DNA of 64,000 nucleotides, taken from an uncultured Luteitalea sp. GTDB taxonomy: Bacteria > Acidobacteriota > Vicinamibacteria > Vicinamibacterales > Vicinamibacteraceae. Made by a program: the position numbers and the translations under genes. The notes below the pieces were generated by a model, which worked only from the letters and a program-made list of their open reading frames with translations, had not been told where the DNA came from and searched no databases. Positions 1 through 9,560 of this stretch are shown one piece after another. Location of the stretch: assembly GCA_934541105.1 (NCBI GenBank), contig CAKTDA010000001.1, positions 496,001 to 560,000 on the forward strand, written 5' to 3'. Positions within the stretch are counted from its first letter, which is position 1. Every line of letters begins with the position of its first letter.

Positions 1-582
1 GCCAGGCGTCCCCCGCTCGACCACGAACGCCGTGAGGCCGTCCGGGCCGCGCGACCGATCGACGGTGGCAAAGACAATGACCATGTCCGCCACGGGCGCG
101 TTGGTGATGAACACCTTCGAGCCGTTCAGGACATAGCCGTCCTCCCGGCGCGTGGCGGTCGTGGCCACGTTGAACGCGTCCGAACCCGAGCCTTCCTCGG
201 TCATCGCATGGACCGCAATCGCATCGCCCGACACGAGCCGCGGCAACCAGCGCGCCCGTTGCGCGTCGGATCCGAATCGGAGGAGTGGAATCTGCGCGCT
301 CCAGATGTGGGCATTGATCGAGAAGATCAGACCATTGTCACGACACCCGTAGCCCAGCGCCTCCATGGCGCAGACGGTCGTGAGCAGGTCGCGATCCGTG
401 CCGCCGTACTCTGCCGGCATCGGCAGGCCGTGGATGCCGAATGCCGCAGCGGCCAGCCACTTGTCGCGTGGGAACTCTCCCTCGCGGTCGTGCGTCTGCA
501 CGTCGCGATTCAACTCGCTCCGTGCGAAGTCGGCGACGGCACGCTTGATCTCCTGCTGTTCCTCGGTGAGTTCGAAATGCAT
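1..582 (-). CDS. Acyl-CoA dehydrogenase, N-terminal part (runs off the left edge)
   Basis: The minus-strand frame opens at an ATG at 582 and stays open to base 1. It reads MHFELTEEQQEIKRAVADFA at the start, the usual opening of the acyl-CoA dehydrogenase N-terminal helical domain. Further on it has HAMTEEGSGSDAF and NGSKVFITNAPVADMVIVFA, which match the FAD/substrate-binding middle domain (the T-E-x-x-x-G-S-D motif). About 194 residues are visible; the catalytic C-terminal domain is outside the window. The family oxidises acyl-CoA thioesters at C2-C3 with FAD. It follows the acyltransferase gene by 19 bases and is on the same strand, so it is probably the distal part of the exopolysaccharide operon. 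A role in making or editing an acyl substituent is only a guess. Confidence 0.9.
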   Translation of the reverse strand, partial: MHFELTEEQQEIKRAVADFARSELNRDVQTHDREGEFPRDKWLAAAAFGIHGLPMPAEYGGTDRDLLTTVCAMEALGYGCRDNGLIFSINAHIWSAQIPLLRFGSDAQRARWLPRLVSGDAIAVHAMTEEGSGSDAFNVATTATRREDGYVLNGSKVFITNAPVADMVIVFATVDRSRGPDGLTAFVVERGTPG

Positions 583-601
583 CGGTAGTCCGCAGGACCA
601 A

Positions 602-1213
602 TCAGTGAAAAGTCCAGAAGTGCTCGGCCGTGTAATCGAGATTGCGCGGCCGCCTACCCACCACCTGGGCGGGATTGCCGCGCACGATCGAATAGGGCGG
701 CGTGCTCTTGGTCACGACCGACCCCGCGGTGACCACGGTGCCCTCGCCGAGCGTGACGCCCAGCAGGATGGTCGCTCCCGTACCCACGAACACGTAGTCC
801 TCGATGACGATCGCGCCGGTGATTCCCGCAAAGTCGCGCGCGAAGACGTCGTGGCTGCCCATTACCAGATTGGTGCGGTAGGCAATCGCGACGTTGTTGC
901 CGATGACCAGGTCGTTCATGCCGGCGCCGACGATCAGGCAATCCATCTGGAGCGTGCTCGAACGGCCGATGGTCACGCGGCTGCGACCGCCAAAGATCTT
1001 CAGCCCATGGTGGATGCTCGACGACGGGCCGATCCGCCACCCGAGGACCCGCCGGTAGTACCAGAGGCGCATCGCGTGCCCCGGCAGCAGCCCGATCACG
1101 CGGTTGGCGCCGAACAACAGCGCGTTGCGCAGGGTCTGGCGCAGCCGCTCGCTCCACCCTGCGCGGCGCGTCACGCGCTCCGCGTGCCCGATCATCGAGG
1201 TCTCGGTCGTCAC
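602..1213 (-). CDS. Left-handed beta-helix (hexapeptide repeat) acyltransferase
   Basis: A 203-residue protein with the irregular hexapeptide pattern of LbH acetyltransferases (for example SRVTIGRSSTLQMDCLIVGA, then VIGNNVAIAYRTNLVMG) and the classic end VVTAGSVVTKSTPPYSIVRG followed by NPAQVVG. This type of protein transfers acetyl or another acyl group from a CoA donor to a sugar hydroxyl, here presumably on the exopolysaccharide or its lipid-linked precursor. The start chosen is the GTG at 1213, whose GTGA overlaps the stop of the Wzz-like gene, matching the coupling seen throughout this operon; an ATG at 1195 is an alternative. The acceptor sugar cannot be read from sequence. Confidence 0.87.
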   Translation of the reverse strand: MTTETSMIGHAERVTRRAGWSERLRQTLRNALLFGANRVIGLLPGHAMRLWYYRRVLGWRIGPSSSIHHGLKIFGGRSRVTIGRSSTLQMDCLIVGAGMNDLVIGNNVAIAYRTNLVMGSHDVFARDFAGITGAIVIEDYVFVGTGATILLGVTLGEGTVVTAGSVVTKSTPPYSIVRGNPAQVVGRRPRNLDYTAEHFWTFH

Positions 1214-2730
1214 GACGAACCGCCGCGCTCGTCGATGGGCAGCGCCGACGCCAGCACCTGCTCCGGGCCGAGGCGCATGCCTTCCCGCCAGATCACGACC
1301 AGCAGTCCCATCAGGCACCCGCCGACGATCGCCACCACGAACGACACCAGGCGCTTGGGCCGCACGGGCTTGAGCGACGCGGCCGCTCGCTGCACGACGG
1401 ACACGTTGGCCATCCCGCCACCATCAAGCGCTGCGTCGATCCGCGCCTTCTCGCTGCGATCGAGGTAGCTCTGATAGCGGGTGCGGGCAGACCCGAGCTG
1501 GATCTGCAGACGGTCGACCTCGACGAGTTGTCTGTCGAGGCGACGCGCCCGCTGCCGAACGGCGGCAACCTGCCCTGTCAGCGCGGCGAGTCGTTCCGCC
1601 ACGCCGGCCCGTTCGGATCGCAGGCGGACGAGATCCTGCTCGACCGCGACGACGGTCGGGTTCTGCTCCGACGTGGACTCCTCGTCGAGCGAGGCCGTCG
1701 CCTGCTGCAGCGTGTTGCGGGCCGCCTCCAGTTTGCGGGTGTTCTCCTCGGCCAGGCGCGCGTCGTCGCGAAACCGCATGCGCAACTTGATGCTTTCTAG
1801 TTCGAGCTGCAGGACCTGCTGTCGCAGCTGGTTGATCGTCTCGCTGCTGCTGCGCGTCCGCGATGCCGTACGCGTCCACCGCGGCGTGTCGGCGACGATG
1901 CGCTCGAATGCGAGGATGCGACCGTCGAGTTCGCGCAGGCGCCGCGTGAGCATGCGATCCTCTTCCTCCAGCGTCGCGAGCTCCCGGATGGCGACCTCAC
2001 GAGCGGCGGGCAGGTCCACCACGCCCACGGCGTCCTTGGTCTGCTGCAGCGACGCCTGAAGGTCCCTGACCGTCGTCTCCAGCACCTGCACCTGATCGGC
2101 GAAGAAGGCGCCAGCGGCGCCCTGACTGTGCACGTGCACGTGCCAGTCCAGGTACCGGCGCAGCAACTCGTCGAGCACCACTTCGGCCACGCGGGGGTCG
2201 CCCGCGCGGTAGCTGACGACAAGGATGTTCGACTCCTTCAGGCGCTCGACCGAGATCGCATCGGCAAGGCCCGACACCGCGCGCGTGGCAAGGGTCGGCG
2301 CCGGGAGCTCGTGGAACCACGCGTACAACCGCTCGTAGCCACGCAACGGCGCGAAAAGGATCCGCAGGTACCAGGGCGGCGGCATCCTGTCGAGCCCGGC
2401 GGCCTGGGCCGTGGCCGCCAGCACCTGAGCGCTCGTGAGCACCGCAATCTCCGAGTTCACTTCTTCCTGGCTGACGGTTCCCTCGATGACCGTCGGCGGC
2501 GCCTGCGCGTCGGCGTCGAGCACCGTACCGAAGCGGTTGCGCTGGAGCAGCAGGGCGGCCCGGGCCTCGAACGTGCCGGGCCAGAAGAACGCGATGCTCT
2601 GGAGTGCGACGGCCGTCAGGACAGCCGTGAGCATGAACGGCCGCCAGCCGCGACCGACCACGGCCCGCGTGCGGGCCACGATGGCCCTGACCTCGGTGGG
2701 GGCGTCTGGGTGTCTTGCGATCTCAAGCAT
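1210..2730 (-). CDS. Wzz/GumC-family polysaccharide chain-length (co-polymerase) protein
   Basis: A 506-residue inner-membrane protein with a first membrane segment near residues 30-52, a Wzz-type periplasmic domain, a long coiled-coil section (about 190-420, rich in Glu, Arg, Leu and Gln) and a second membrane segment near 460-482 just after a Pro-rich stretch (VRPKRL), as in polysaccharide co-polymerases. No Walker A or tyrosine-kinase domain follows, so it is the kinase-less form. Such proteins set polymer length and bridge to the Wza-type outer membrane channel. Its ATG overlaps the end of the upstream glycosyltransferase by 8 bases, and AGGT sits 6 bases upstream of the start. Confidence 0.9.
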   Translation of the reverse strand: MLEIARHPDAPTEVRAIVARTRAVVGRGWRPFMLTAVLTAVALQSIAFFWPGTFEARAALLLQRNRFGTVLDADAQAPPTVIEGTVSQEEVNSEIAVLTSAQVLAATAQAAGLDRMPPPWYLRILFAPLRGYERLYAWFHELPAPTLATRAVSGLADAISVERLKESNILVVSYRAGDPRVAEVVLDELLRRYLDWHVHVHSQGAAGAFFADQVQVLETTVRDLQASLQQTKDAVGVVDLPAAREVAIRELATLEEEDRMLTRRLRELDGRILAFERIVADTPRWTRTASRTRSSSETINQLRQQVLQLELESIKLRMRFRDDARLAEENTRKLEAARNTLQQATASLDEESTSEQNPTVVAVEQDLVRLRSERAGVAERLAALTGQVAAVRQRARRLDRQLVEVDRLQIQLGSARTRYQSYLDRSEKARIDAALDGGGMANVSVVQRAAASLKPVRPKRLVSFVVAIVGGCLMGLLVVIWREGMRLGPEQVLASALPIDERGGSS

Positions 2731-3952
2731 GGGTGACCTGTACTCCGAGCGGCACGCCGGCCGTGGCGTCGGCGACTGCGGCAGACAGCGCGTCGTCGAT
2801 CCCGTTCACGAACGGCTCCCAGCCAAAACGTTCCGCACCGGCCGGACCTTCGGCCGCGAGTCGATCCCGCAGGCCCCGCTCAGTGACCAGACGGCACATC
2901 GCGTCGGCAAACGACGCCTCGTCGGGCGGCACCAGCAACCCGTCGCGGTCGTGACGCACGATCTCGAGCGGGCCGCCGCGGTTGACGGCAATGACAGGCT
3001 TGCCACACGCCAGTGCCTCGATCATGACGAGGCCCCAGTCCTCGTTGAGTGCCGTGAAGAGGGTGGCGTAACTCTCGGCATAGAACCGCCGCATGCCTTC
3101 GTCTTCGGGATGCACGCAGAACTCGATGGCCGGGTCGCCACCGGCGAGTTCCTGAAGCCTCGACAGGTAAGGCACACTCTTCCTGTCGACCATGCCCGCG
3201 ATGCGCAGCTTCCACGTGTCGCCCTCGGGCACCAGTGCCCTGAACCGCAGGAAAGCCCGAATCGCGAGCTCGATGTTCTTGGTCCACATGATCCGGCCCG
3301 GTACGAAGAACGTCCTGGACCACGTCGTGGTGGGGACGTACGTCGAGACGTCCACGCCCGGGTGGAGGCGCGTCACGCGCTCGGCCGGAGCCAGCTTTCC
3401 CATCGCGATCCGCCGTTCGACCTCGCGGCTGATCGCAAAGATCCGCGCGTAGTGTCGCCAGGCATGACGGTCGGCGATGCGGAATACCGCACTGCCGGCG
3501 CGCACGGCGGCCCGGTGGATCGGGCCGCGGGTCGCCAGGTACGTGGCCCGGTACACAGGGTCGAACACGACGCGCAGGGGTGTCAGGCACAGGCAGAGGG
3601 CGGGCACGGGCGGCCGTCGGAGGACGACGAGGTCGCCGAGCCCCTCGCAGACCACGAGCAGTACGTCGAATCCGTCCAGGTCGAGCCGCTGGGTCAGGAT
3701 TCGCCACGCGGCCACGGCCACGGCGGCCAGGGAGCGCTTGACCGGGACCCTCTGGAGCACACGCACATCGAGCGCCCGCAGTTCCGGCGGCGCGGCGTCT
3801 GGCTGGTATTCGTTGGTGACAATGGTCCACTGGTGCCGACTCCGCGTCACGAGTTCGACGATCGTGCGCTCCCCTCCGCTCGTGAGGTAGAGCCACGGGT
3901 AGTACAGGCACGCGCGCACTCGGGGCGCCTGCTGCTGGGCGTCGTCCTTCAC
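2723..3952 (-). CDS. Glycosyltransferase family 4 (GT4)
   Basis: About 409 residues. The N-terminal part contains LYYPWLYLTSGGERTIVELV, the donor/acceptor cleft opening of GT4 enzymes. The C-terminal half has FVPGRIMWTKNIELAIRAF and the nucleotide-sugar binding stretch ALNEDWGLVMIEALACGKPV followed by IAVNRGGPLEIV (the E-x7-E type motif of GT4). It should add a sugar to the lipid-linked exopolysaccharide unit at the cytoplasmic membrane face. The start chosen is GTG 3952, which gives a GTGA overlap with the preceding hydrolase and has AGGTGG upstream; GTG 3961 in the same frame is possible. Confidence 0.87.
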   Translation of the reverse strand: MKDDAQQQAPRVRACLYYPWLYLTSGGERTIVELVTRSRHQWTIVTNEYQPDAAPPELRALDVRVLQRVPVKRSLAAVAVAAWRILTQRLDLDGFDVLLVVCEGLGDLVVLRRPPVPALCLCLTPLRVVFDPVYRATYLATRGPIHRAAVRAGSAVFRIADRHAWRHYARIFAISREVERRIAMGKLAPAERVTRLHPGVDVSTYVPTTTWSRTFFVPGRIMWTKNIELAIRAFLRFRALVPEGDTWKLRIAGMVDRKSVPYLSRLQELAGGDPAIEFCVHPEDEGMRRFYAESYATLFTALNEDWGLVMIEALACGKPVIAVNRGGPLEIVRHDRDGLLVPPDEASFADAMCRLVTERGLRDRLAAEGPAGAERFGWEPFVNGIDDALSAAVADATAGVPLGVQVTHA

Positions 3953-5487
3953 CGCGTCCACCTGAAGATCGTCAGCGAATGCGGCCCGAACACATGGTCG
4001 AACGCGCCGGTCGCTCCGAATGGCGTGGTCGTGACGCGCACGGTGTCCGGAGCCGCCGCGGTGTTGCGCGAGTCGTAACTCGGTCCGGTCAGCACCGATA
4101 CCGTGCCCGAGACGCCCGCGGGCAGTTCGAGCGAGATCGTCGCCGACGTCGACCCGGTCAGGTTGCGGTTGACGACGTAGAGGGCGTACTGGCGACCCGA
4201 CGCATCACGCGTGGCCATCGCATCGAGCATCGACACGCCGGTCTGTCCCGACAGCCCCTGGATGGGGCCCGAGGAGAAGATGTTGCTGCCGGGTTGCAGG
4301 TCGAGGTGCACCAGCAGGTTCCCGGCCTCCTTCGCGTACTCCCGATGAACGTAGTACTGCGGGTTGCGGACGCGGACGTCGCCATCCACTCCGATCAGGC
4401 TGCCGTAATGCGGGCCGGCCATCGCCATGTGGTGCGCGCCGTGGACGCGGCGATGTCGCGCGAAGATCTGCAGCACACTCGCATTGAAGAGCGCCGCGCC
4501 GAGCGTGGGGTTCCGCTGGTGCGTGCGCGCAGGTGGCTCGACGGCCTCGTTGGGATAGAAGATGCCGTCGTACTCGGTGACGAAGATCGGGATGAGCCGG
4601 CCGAGACGATCGAGCTGGCTTTCCAGCACGCCAAGCGTCCGCTCGACCGCCTTTGTGGATCCCAGCATCGCCCGGAACAGGTACTCATCGCTCGGCACCG
4701 TCTTGTCGGGCAGGTAGCCGTGCAGCGGGTAGTACGCATTGTGGATGCTGACGCCGTCCACATACGCACCCGCCAGGCCGAGGACGACGCTGTTCCAGTA
4801 GCTGTCGGGTTCCTCGGGACCGATGACGGCCGCCGCGTAGATTCGGGCGTACGGTGCCTCCTGCCGGATAGCTGCCGCATACGTGATCAACTTGCGCGCA
4901 TAGACATCGGGCGGCGGGCCCACGAATCCGCTGTCGAGGATGCCTTCGAAGTACACCTCGTTGCCGATCTCCCAGAACGTCACCGGAAAGCCGCGCGTGG
5001 CGAAGTACTTCGCGAACGCCGCTGCCTGCTCGGGCGTTCCGGATCCGAAGTTGGCCGTGACGAATGGCACGGCGCGCAGCGCCGTCGAGAGTTTGATGAA
5101 CTCCTCGGGACCGACCGTGGGCGTGTAGAAGTCGTTCACCCGGCCCGAGGCCTGGCGAGGTCGGCTGGCGTGCGGCCCGAGTGCCTGCCACCAGTGCAGG
5201 AAGTCGGCCGGTGTCCCGCCGGGGTATCGCAGGGTCGTGAGGCGAAGGTCCGCGAGCAGTTCGACGATCTCCTCGTCGAAGCGGCCGTCGGTACGCAGCA
5301 CCCCATCGCCGCGCTCGATCGGCTGCAGGTTCTGTCCGAAGAGCATGGCGGGAATCACCCGCTCGACACGCTCGAAGTCGACGGTGATCGACGTGACGCC
5401 GCTCTGCCCGGCGAGTGGCACGCTCACCATCCCGGCCAGCGCCAGCCCTGCCCACCGCAGGTTCGTTGTCCCCTTGGTCATGCTCAT
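3949..5487 (-). CDS. Secreted clan GH-A-like glycoside hydrolase (arabinofuranosidase-like), paralogue of the gene at 9557
   Basis: A 512-residue protein with an N-terminal signal peptide (hydrophobic run LALAGMVSVPLAGQ). The catalytic barrel shows LRYPGGTPADFLHWW, a probable acid/base glutamate in FWEIGNEVYFEG, VSIHNAYYPLHG, and a probable nucleophile glutamate in IFVTEYDGIFY. This pattern resembles GH51/GH39-type alpha-L-arabinofuranosidases or xylosidases; the C-terminal 120 residues form a beta-sandwich-like tail. A hydrolase made with the polymer could trim or release it. ATG 5487 is chosen because GAGG lies six bases upstream; ATG 5493 is alternative. The substrate is unknown. Confidence 0.8.
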   Translation of the reverse strand: MSMTKGTTNLRWAGLALAGMVSVPLAGQSGVTSITVDFERVERVIPAMLFGQNLQPIERGDGVLRTDGRFDEEIVELLADLRLTTLRYPGGTPADFLHWWQALGPHASRPRQASGRVNDFYTPTVGPEEFIKLSTALRAVPFVTANFGSGTPEQAAAFAKYFATRGFPVTFWEIGNEVYFEGILDSGFVGPPPDVYARKLITYAAAIRQEAPYARIYAAAVIGPEEPDSYWNSVVLGLAGAYVDGVSIHNAYYPLHGYLPDKTVPSDEYLFRAMLGSTKAVERTLGVLESQLDRLGRLIPIFVTEYDGIFYPNEAVEPPARTHQRNPTLGAALFNASVLQIFARHRRVHGAHHMAMAGPHYGSLIGVDGDVRVRNPQYYVHREYAKEAGNLLVHLDLQPGSNIFSSGPIQGLSGQTGVSMLDAMATRDASGRQYALYVVNRNLTGSTSATISLELPAGVSGTVSVLTGPSYDSRNTAAAPDTVRVTTTPFGATGAFDHVFGPHSLTIFRWTR

Positions 5488-5495
5488 CGCCATCC

Positions 5496-8400
5496 TCACG
5501 GAATCGGCAGATAGGTGCGCAAGCCCTTGCGATCGACGAATCGCAACTGCACAGTGCCCGAACTCCCGTTCCGGCGGGACAACCAGATGTCGGTTCGGAA
5601 GCCGTCGCCGTCGGTCGCGAACGCATACGTCTGCTGCGCGGCGCTCGTGGTCCAAGCAGGAAACCCGACGACGACCTCTTCGTCTCTGGCACTCTCCGAA
5701 CGTCCGTACGCCACGCCGTGAATCGGGATGCTCGACGTGACCACCAGGCGACCCGTGAACGTGTCCGTCAAGGCAGGGAACACCTGACCATCCTCGACGA
5801 GCGCTTGCGTGCCGGCCGCAATCACCTGCTGTGCAGACTGGACCAGCTGCCCGGCAGACCCAACCGCCTGGATGGTGAGCGTCGCCGGGGCAGCACTCGT
5901 GTTCGTGAAGACCAGTCCGGCCGCGCGCCGCGTGCGGTCGATCGGCACACCGAAGGTCAGACTCACCTGCGACGGCGGCACACTCCGTGGAATCACTGCC
6001 TGATGCCCGGCAATCACGCCGAGAGTCCCATCCTCGGTCAGCTGGACCCCCGGTGCCGGTAGGCCGGGCGTTGGTTCGATGTGCACGTGCGCCGTGGCAA
6101 ATGGCCCGCTGCCGACGTCCAGTGTCGGAAGTTCGACAGAGAAGACTTCGAAGGCACCAGGCGCCAGGCTATAGGTCCACGTGCTCGTGCTCGTGGAGCC
6201 GACGGTCGCCACGAGCGGCGTCCCATCCCCCTGACGCAACGCCACGGTGCCGGTGAGCGGACTGAATCCGTCGTTGAGCAGCACCAACTGGTGCACGGTC
6301 GACGGTGTCGCGAGCAGCACCTGCACGCGCGGATCGGCGGGTACTCCGGCGTCGCCACGCAGAAACGGCGCGAGAAGCACCGGGTCCAGCATGGTGCTGG
6401 GCCTGAGGATGCCGCGAAGGGTGTGAATGGCCATGACGAGCGGGCGATCCGCGATGAGCGTCAGCAGGCATTCGAACGAGTCCGGCACCTGCATGTGGTC
6501 GTCGAGCAGGACCGTGGCATGCGCTCCGGGCGGGATGGTCACGGCGTCCGGACGCGCCGCGAGCGGTGCGCCTGCTGCGTCGCGCAGGAGGATGCCGACC
6601 CGCGCCTCGAACGTGGAAGGGTTGTGGAAGGCAAGCCGCACACGGCCTGCCGGCCCCCAGCGGTCCTGCCGGACGTGCGCTGACGCGAGGGTCGAGGGTG
6701 TGCCCGGCACCAGGGCCACTTCGGTGAGTTCGGCGTCACCAAGGACGCTCCGCACGAACTGCACCGTGTCGAATGCCGCCGTCCCTCCATCGACGACGAG
6801 CGACGTGAAACGCGGCGCGTCGCCGGCTCCCGATGTGGTTCGTCGCACGCTCTCAGCCGCGCCGACATCGACCGACGCGAGCGTGGTGATGTAGCGCGCG
6901 GTGAGATCGGTGACAAAGGTGTCGCGCGTCGTGACGAACGTATGCGTCCTCGGGCGCAGGTCGCTCCAACCATCGAAGGCCAGCAAGGCTTCGTCGAGGG
7001 GGTCCCGGTCGACGAGTGCCGGCGCCGACACCGTGTGGCTTGAGCCCGACGCCCACTGGTACGTACGCGGGGCGACAACGGGTACGCCGTCGATCAGCAG
7101 GTCGAGCCCCGTCGGCTCGGATCGCATGGTCGTCCGCAGCGGCACGAAGAGTGCGCCCACCGACCGCGGGCGATCCATCAGGGCGAATCCCAGCGTACCG
7201 TCACTGCCGGTCAGGTCGCCGGTGAAGCCGGCGAACTGGTGGTCTGGTGCGGGCACCGGCACCATGGAGACGAAGCTTCGCTCTACGTAGAAACCATCCG
7301 GACTGGACGGCACGAAGGCCACCGTGCCGCCGTCGGACGCCGCAGCCTGCAACCGGAACGCGCGGCGAATCGTGGCCGCCAGCCAGTCGGCCCCGCCGGT
7401 GCCGGTCACCACACGGGTCAGCGTGGTGAGCCCGTCGCTCCAGCCGAGAAACTCCTCGCGCACGTCGCTGCCCGACTGCAGCAGCGGCTCGACGACGTGG
7501 GTCGAACCGCTGTCAAACTGCGCCAGGTAGGGCCCGGTGACCGGCTGGCCATCGACGAGAAACCGCCCGCCGCCCGGAAGGGCCTCGAGCGAGAACAGAG
7601 GCTGCTCCGCGATGACGAACACGCCCCGGCCGCTCGTGCCGGCAAAGAGCAGCCCGCCGGTGAGCCGCAGCGCGGTGATGCCACCGGCCTGCATGCCCCG
7701 GCGCATCGGCGCCCAGGTGAAGCCGTCGTTTGCCGAGCGGTAGACGCCGTTGGTGGTCCCCGCATACAGCGCGCCGAAGCGGTCTTTCACGAGGGACGAC
7801 ACCGGTGCGAACTCGAGGGGACTGATGTCGGTCCACGTGACGCCGAAGTCCGCGCTCTTGTACAGCTTTCCGCGTTGCGTCGTCGTGTCGGTGGCACCGA
7901 CGTACAACCGGTTCTGTTCGACGGGATCGGGGAGGATCGCCGTCACCCGCAGCGTGGTCTCGGGCGCCACGTCGAGTCGATCGGTCGTGTCACCGTCGGC
8001 CTTGTAGATGGCCCCACCGGCACGTGGGGCGAAGTAGATGCGTCCAGGAATCAGCGGCGAGGGCGCGATGACGCCAATCTCGGGGAAGCCGGCAGGTCGG
8101 AACGGCGCCCACGACACGCCCGCGTCGTCGGTGGCGAACATCTGCAGGCGCCCCGTGTACCAGGTACCGGCCGCGAGCGGCGCCGGCTCTAACGGTGGCA
8201 CTGGGCTGGCCGACTGCAGCAGGTCGATCCCGGTCGAGCGCTCCACGAACGTTTGCCCACCGTCCGTGGTGCGGAACACGCGCTGCTCGCGTGTCATCGT
8301 GAAGAAGGTCTCGGGCTCGAAGGGGTCGAAGCGCGGTGTTCCGGCCCGCCCGCCATCGGCAAACAGCGTCCGCCAGACGACCGGCGACGTCCCGCTGCCG

Positions 8401-9560
8401 AGCACCGTCCCGGCATCGACCGTCGCGATGAGGACACGCGGCACCCCGGTGGTGCTGGCGTCGAGGGCGGTCACCTGCGTGACGGCAAGGCCTGCGTTCC
8501 TGGGTGACGCCGTCGCCCAGTCGCTCCCGAAACGCCACACGCCCTGCCGCCCAACCGCGTACGTGTCCGTGCCGCTCCGTACGATTCGATGCACCCCGCG
8601 AAGGCCGCTGACGACATGCCAGGCCGCCCCCGCAGACGACGACGTGTAGACGGCCTCCCCCGCCAGCATTAGGCAGGTATCGTCGTCAGGATGGATGGCA
8701 ATCGCCTGCGCGAAACCACACGTCTCCGGACCGGGACAGAACTGGTCGGGCACGGCCAATTCGTCGAAGCTCAGGCCACCGTCAACCGAGCGGAGCACGA
8801 GGCCCCGCGCGGTCTGGTTCAACGTGCCCAGCACCTGCACGGTGGCGTACAGCAGGCCTGGCGTGCGCGACGAGAAGGCAATGTGCGTGGTGCCCGCGCC
8901 AAACTTGTCGATGTCGAGCAGCGGCCAGGAGGACACCCGGTCCCAGGTCAGCCCGGCATCGTCGCTGCCGAAGAGTCCAGACCGGCTCGCCGCGAGCACG
9001 CGTGACGAGAACGGATCACGGGCAAGCATCGACACGCTCTCGCCACGCAGCGTCTCCGCGAAGGTGACGCCGCCGTCGAGCGACAGCCTGACGCCCAGAT
9101 CGCTCGCCGCGAGCACCCGCACCGAATCCCCCGGCCAGATCAGCACGTCGCTGATGTACGAGGCCGCGCTGGGGACGGGTTCGAGCGCCCAGTTGGCACC
9201 GCCGTCCGTCGAGCGGAGCACACCAGCCGCCCGGGCCACGGCTCCGCCGTCCGCGAGGGTTCCAGAGCCCGCCACGAGGCGCTGCGGATCGAGTGGATCG
9301 ATCGCGAGCGCGCTCAGTGGGATCCCCGAGAGGCCCAGGTTCACGGGCTCCCAGGCCGTGCCACCGGTCGTGGTACGCCACACACCACCGGCGGGCGTGC
9401 CCACCACCAGGTGTCCATCGTTCGAGGGGTCGGCCGCGACCGCCGTCACGCGTCCGCCAATCGACGCCGGGCCGATCTCGGTCCACGCCGGTTCCTGCGC
9501 CGACGCAGTGCCGGCCATGGTGATCAGGCAGCAGCAAAGGTTGAGCGCGCGGCGGGTCAT
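5496..9560 (-). CDS. Large secreted BNR/sortilin-like beta-propeller protein
   Basis: A 1354-residue protein starting MTRRALNLCCCLITMAGTAS, a signal peptide. The first roughly 700 residues carry repeated propeller blades of the BNR/Asp-box type, such as WRTTTGGTAWEP, LRSTDGGANWALE, FRTTDGGQTFVER and YRSANDGFTWAPM, the S/T-x-D-x-G-x-T-W signature found in sialidases, VPS10 and photosystem-assembly propellers. A central part has glycine-rich beta repeats (for example DGWSDL and FLGWSDG contexts), and the C-terminal 400 residues look like Ig-type beta modules. No catalytic site is recognisable, so binding of a carbohydrate or a scaffold role is more likely than hydrolysis. It sits between two paralogous glycoside hydrolases with an ATGA overlap at its start. 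Confidence 0.82.
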   Translation of the reverse strand: MTRRALNLCCCLITMAGTASAQEPAWTEIGPASIGGRVTAVAADPSNDGHLVVGTPAGGVWRTTTGGTAWEPVNLGLSGIPLSALAIDPLDPQRLVAGSGTLADGGAVARAAGVLRSTDGGANWALEPVPSAASYISDVLIWPGDSVRVLAASDLGVRLSLDGGVTFAETLRGESVSMLARDPFSSRVLAASRSGLFGSDDAGLTWDRVSSWPLLDIDKFGAGTTHIAFSSRTPGLLYATVQVLGTLNQTARGLVLRSVDGGLSFDELAVPDQFCPGPETCGFAQAIAIHPDDDTCLMLAGEAVYTSSSAGAAWHVVSGLRGVHRIVRSGTDTYAVGRQGVWRFGSDWATASPRNAGLAVTQVTALDASTTGVPRVLIATVDAGTVLGSGTSPVVWRTLFADGGRAGTPRFDPFEPETFFTMTREQRVFRTTDGGQTFVERSTGIDLLQSASPVPPLEPAPLAAGTWYTGRLQMFATDDAGVSWAPFRPAGFPEIGVIAPSPLIPGRIYFAPRAGGAIYKADGDTTDRLDVAPETTLRVTAILPDPVEQNRLYVGATDTTTQRGKLYKSADFGVTWTDISPLEFAPVSSLVKDRFGALYAGTTNGVYRSANDGFTWAPMRRGMQAGGITALRLTGGLLFAGTSGRGVFVIAEQPLFSLEALPGGGRFLVDGQPVTGPYLAQFDSGSTHVVEPLLQSGSDVREEFLGWSDGLTTLTRVVTGTGGADWLAATIRRAFRLQAAASDGGTVAFVPSSPDGFYVERSFVSMVPVPAPDHQFAGFTGDLTGSDGTLGFALMDRPRSVGALFVPLRTTMRSEPTGLDLLIDGVPVVAPRTYQWASGSSHTVSAPALVDRDPLDEALLAFDGWSDLRPRTHTFVTTRDTFVTDLTARYITTLASVDVGAAESVRRTTSGAGDAPRFTSLVVDGGTAAFDTVQFVRSVLGDAELTEVALVPGTPSTLASAHVRQDRWGPAGRVRLAFHNPSTFEARVGILLRDAAGAPLAARPDAVTIPPGAHATVLLDDHMQVPDSFECLLTLIADRPLVMAIHTLRGILRPSTMLDPVLLAPFLRGDAGVPADPRVQVLLATPSTVHQLVLLNDGFSPLTGTVALRQGDGTPLVATVGSTSTSTWTYSLAPGAFEVFSVELPTLDVGSGPFATAHVHIEPTPGLPAPGVQLTEDGTLGVIAGHQAVIPRSVPPSQVSLTFGVPIDRTRRAAGLVFTNTSAAPATLTIQAVGSAGQLVQSAQQVIAAGTQALVEDGQVFPALTDTFTGRLVVTSSIPIHGVAYGRSESARDEEVVVGFPAWTTSAAQQTYAFATDGDGFRTDIWLSRRNGSSGTVQLRFVDRKGLRTYLPIP

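Noticed and set aside
365..1468. Long plus-strand frames opposite the exopolysaccharide genes (for example 365-1468, 2435-4078, 3979-5514)
   Set aside because: They are antisense shadows of high-GC coding frames: Arg/His/Gly/Pro/Ala-rich, no domains, and the minus-strand products are clear family members.
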